Of a stretch of DNA of 8,650 nucleotides, positions 7,356 to 8,650 are shown in pieces. Under the pieces are notes generated by a model, which did no database searches, was not told the DNA's origin, and worked only from the letters and a program-made list of their open reading frames with translations. A program made the position numbers and the translations under genes. The number at the start of each line of letters is the position of its first letter. Position 1 is the stretch's first letter. This stretch comes from Candidatus Poseidoniaceae archaeon (GTDB lineage Archaea > Thermoplasmatota > Poseidoniia > Poseidoniales > Poseidoniaceae), in contig JAPKCL010000067.1 of the NCBI GenBank assembly GCA_028822955.1, positions 1 to 8,650 on the forward strand. The letters are read 5' to 3'.

Positions 7356-7673
7356 ATGGATATAGTATCGCGCAAAGAAAACAAATTACTCAACCGTGTG
7401 GAAATTAATTTCCGCTGGCAACATGAAGGACTCGCTACACCATCTCGCAAAGCAGTTATGGATTTAGTCCGTACTCTTGAACCGGGATCAAACCCAGATT
7501 GCATTGTCGTCAAAGAATGCCACACCCGCTTCGGTCAACCATTGACTACAGGCAAGGCATTCATCTACGGTGATGTAGTCTCGATGGCTGTCGAACCAAA
7601 ATACATTCACAAGCGACATGAACAATTCCGTTCAGCGTCACCAGCACCTGCTAAAGAAGGAGGTGACGAGTGA
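7356..7673 (+). CDS. rps24e: Small-subunit ribosomal protein S24e
   Basis: S24e is an archaeal/eukaryotic protein of the 30S ribosomal subunit. The 105-residue product has the family's usual length. Family hallmarks include KENKLLNR (7-14), HEGLATPSRK (23-32), the hydrophobic strand CIVVKE (49-54) followed by FG (59-60), GKAFIY (66-71) and EPKYIHKR (80-87). The last 15 residues are a low-complexity tail rich in Ala, Pro, Gly and acidic residues, as often seen in ribosomal protein ends. The start has a clear Shine-Dalgarno sequence. Its TGA stop overlaps the ATG of rps27ae by one base (TGATG), implying translational coupling. Many other euryarchaea have a DUF359 (GTP-dependent dephospho-CoA kinase) gene between spt4 and rps24e; here there is none. 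Confidence 0.97.
   Translation: MDIVSRKENKLLNRVEINFRWQHEGLATPSRKAVMDLVRTLEPGSNPDCIVVKECHTRFGQPLTTGKAFIYGDVVSMAVEPKYIHKRHEQFRSASPAPAKEGGDE
7659..7666 (+). promoter_or_regulatory. Perfect Shine-Dalgarno sequence of rps27ae, inside rps24e
   Basis: GGAGGTGA is the strongest ribosome binding site in the window and lies 6 bases before the ATG at 7673. It sits within the last codons of rps24e and confirms that the short downstream frame is a real gene. Confidence 0.85.
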
Positions 7674-7846
7674 TGGGAGACGGTCCTAAAGCTGGAGCAA
7701 AGTGGTCCAAGTACTCCGTTGGAGAAGATGGCACACTCACTCGTAAAGCAGAATTCTGCCCACAATGTGGTCCAGGTGTTTTCCTTGCAGTTCACTCGAA
7801 CCGCAAATCATGTGGCCGATGTGGTCACACTGAAACCAACGAATGA
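7673..7846 (+). CDS. rps27ae: Small-subunit ribosomal protein S27ae (zinc-binding)
   Basis: The 57-residue product matches archaeal S27ae, a zinc-ribbon protein of the 30S subunit; eukaryotes make the equivalent as a ubiquitin fusion. The N-terminal part is basic and aromatic (KWSKYSV, 10-16). The ribbon has C29-P-Q-C32 followed by GPGVFLAVHSNRKSC and a second pair C47-G-R-C50 leading to GHTE, which is diagnostic of the family. The four zinc ligands are intact. The start is set by a perfect Shine-Dalgarno sequence and a one-base overlap with the rps24e stop. It is the last gene of the operon: the next gene is on the opposite strand, with only 3 bp between the two stop codons. In many archaea kae1 follows this gene, but it does not here. 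Confidence 0.95.
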   Translation: MGDGPKAGAKWSKYSVGEDGTLTRKAEFCPQCGPGVFLAVHSNRKSCGRCGHTETNE

Positions 7847-7849
7847 ATT

Positions 7850-8485
7850 TCAGTTCATCATTGAACGTAGATCGTTCAATATACCTTCTGAATTCCAATC
7901 ATCATGGGTCCAGCGTACGCGTTGGTAGCCATACTGGTCAACCAATACCACTCCGTCAGTGTGTTCGACATCGTAATACACCGTATGTCCTCTGCCAAGA
8001 CTTGTACTACTGTTGGCCTCAGTAAGTACGACTCCAATCGAGAAGTCAGTCCAAACCTGTTCAAGAAGTGAGAGATTCTCTTCAGTTTCTACAGTGGTTG
8101 TAAGGTGCGGCCATGAGACGTTGAACTGCTCCATGTATTCAGTGAGGGCAATTGGACCATCACGCCAAGGGTCAACTGTAATCGATACAAAACTGACGTT
8201 GGAACGCTCATCCTCAGTGAGTTGTGATTCGAGCCATTTCATGTCAGAAGTTGTTGTTGGACACACGTCAGGGCAATTGACATAGATGAAGCCAAAAACA
8301 ACTATGTTTCCATCCAAACTTGTAGAATTGAATATCGAATCATTGTTGTCTTGCAATTCAAATGCTCTATACAATTGAACTGGGTTGATGTCTTCGCCTT
8401 GGTAGAAATCAGGTTCTGCCGGGTTTAAACATCCTGCAGTCATCATCATGATGGAAAAGAAACACACTGCAAGGAACTTGTTCAC
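7850..8485 (-). CDS. sco1: SCO1/SenC/PrrC-family copper-binding thioredoxin-fold lipoprotein
   Basis: SCO proteins carry copper to the Cu-A site of cytochrome c oxidase or act as thiol oxidoreductases on the outer face of the cytoplasmic membrane. The 211-residue product starts with a short signal peptide ending in a lipobox-like MTAGC, with C19 the likely lipid-attached residue. The thioredoxin-fold domain follows at about 30-208. The SCO signature C-P-D-V-C-P-T-T places the two copper cysteines at C71 and C75, and H167 (GRGHTVYYD) is the likely third ligand. The family motif V-D-P-x-R-D-x-P is at 104-111. The start codon is GTG at 8485, supported by GAGGT 6 bases upstream that overlaps the stop of the preceding gene. 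It converges on rps27ae. An electron-transport role is inferred from the family. Confidence 0.92.
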   Translation of the reverse strand: MNKFLAVCFFSIMMMTAGCLNPAEPDFYQGEDINPVQLYRAFELQDNNDSIFNSTSLDGNIVVFGFIYVNCPDVCPTTTSDMKWLESQLTEDERSNVSFVSITVDPWRDGPIALTEYMEQFNVSWPHLTTTVETEENLSLLEQVWTDFSIGVVLTEANSSTSLGRGHTVYYDVEHTDGVVLVDQYGYQRVRWTHDDWNSEGILNDLRSMMN

Positions 8486-8491
8486 TGCGAT

Positions 8492-8496
8492 ACCTC
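8492..8496 (-). promoter_or_regulatory. Shine-Dalgarno sequence supporting the GTG start of sco1
   Basis: On the minus strand GAGGT lies 6 bases before the GTG at 8485 and overlaps the TGA stop (8497-8495) of the upstream gene. Spacing matches that seen at the plus-strand operon, which supports GTG as the true start and coupling of the two genes. Confidence 0.6.
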
Positions 8497-8650
8497 AGTC
8501 ATTGTTACGATTTCCTCGAACAAAGGCTGCACCGATAATAACTAACAAGATCCATGTCGTATTCCAGAGTAAGCCTCGGATGTCGACTTTTTCTTCAGCA
8601 GAATCAAACAGTTCAGGCATGTGAGAATAGAGAGTTTGTGCAGCATTACC
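8495..8650 (-). CDS. C-terminal 51 residues of a membrane protein (gene begins beyond the right edge)
   Basis: The frame is open from the right edge to a TGA at 8495-8497. The visible end has a hydrophilic acidic stretch (DSAEEKVDIRG, 16-26 of the fragment), then a single hydrophobic segment TTWILLVIIGAAFV at 31-44, then a short tail RGNRNND. The positive residues after the helix suggest that the C-terminus is inside the cell. I do not recognise the family from this fragment. The stop is 9 bases from the sco1 GTG on the same strand and overlaps its ribosome binding site, so the two are very probably co-transcribed. A role in respiratory or copper-related processes is only suggested by this neighbour. 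Confidence 0.7.
   Translation of the reverse strand, partial: GNAAQTLYSHMPELFDSAEEKVDIRGLLWNTTWILLVIIGAAFVRGNRNND

Overview
The window most likely comes from a marine planktonic archaeon of the Thermoplasmatota type, with Marine Group II (Poseidoniales) the best guess. Archaeal identity rests on the plus-strand cluster rpo7 - spt4 - rps24e - rps27ae, which encodes archaeal/eukaryotic-type RNA polymerase, elongation-factor and ribosomal proteins, and on GGAGGTGA-type ribosome binding sites together with a TATA-like promoter. The narrower placement is an inference. It comes from moderate GC content, a very large signal-peptide/C-terminal-anchor surface protein with a propeller plus Ig-like domains, and an SCO-type copper lipoprotein that suggests aerobic respiration.

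Layout from left to right. Positions 1-533 (minus) hold the 5' part of an unrecognised soluble-protein gene that runs off the left edge. Positions 574-6297 (minus) hold a single 1907-residue gene for a secreted, membrane-anchored surface protein: signal peptide, FG-GAP/PQQ-like beta-propeller, CARDB domain, a string of Ig-like domains carrying an N-x-G-N motif, one transmembrane helix and a 105-residue cytoplasmic tail that is mostly acidic. Positions 6298-6573 are a divergent intergenic/leader region with candidate promoters for both directions and an imperfect hairpin. Positions 6574-7846 (plus) hold the tight four-gene cluster rpo7, spt4, rps24e and rps27ae, each with a clear Shine-Dalgarno sequence. 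Positions 7850-8485 (minus) hold an SCO1/SenC-family lipoprotein gene that converges on rps27ae with only 3 bp between stop codons. Positions 8495-8650 (minus) hold the 3' end of a gene for a small C-terminally membrane-anchored protein, which is probably in the same operon as sco.

Functionally there are three units. The first is the information-processing operon: Rpo7 forms part of the polymerase stalk, Spt4 partners Spt5 on the elongating polymerase, and S24e and S27ae belong to the small ribosomal subunit. The second is a cell-surface unit (giant protein plus an unknown cytosolic protein downstream). The third is a copper/thioredoxin-fold lipoprotein unit, probably linked to cytochrome oxidase assembly. 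No mobile elements, tRNAs, rRNAs or CRISPR arrays were seen. No stretch above 300 bp lacks a gene; the largest gap is the 276 bp between the giant gene and rpo7.
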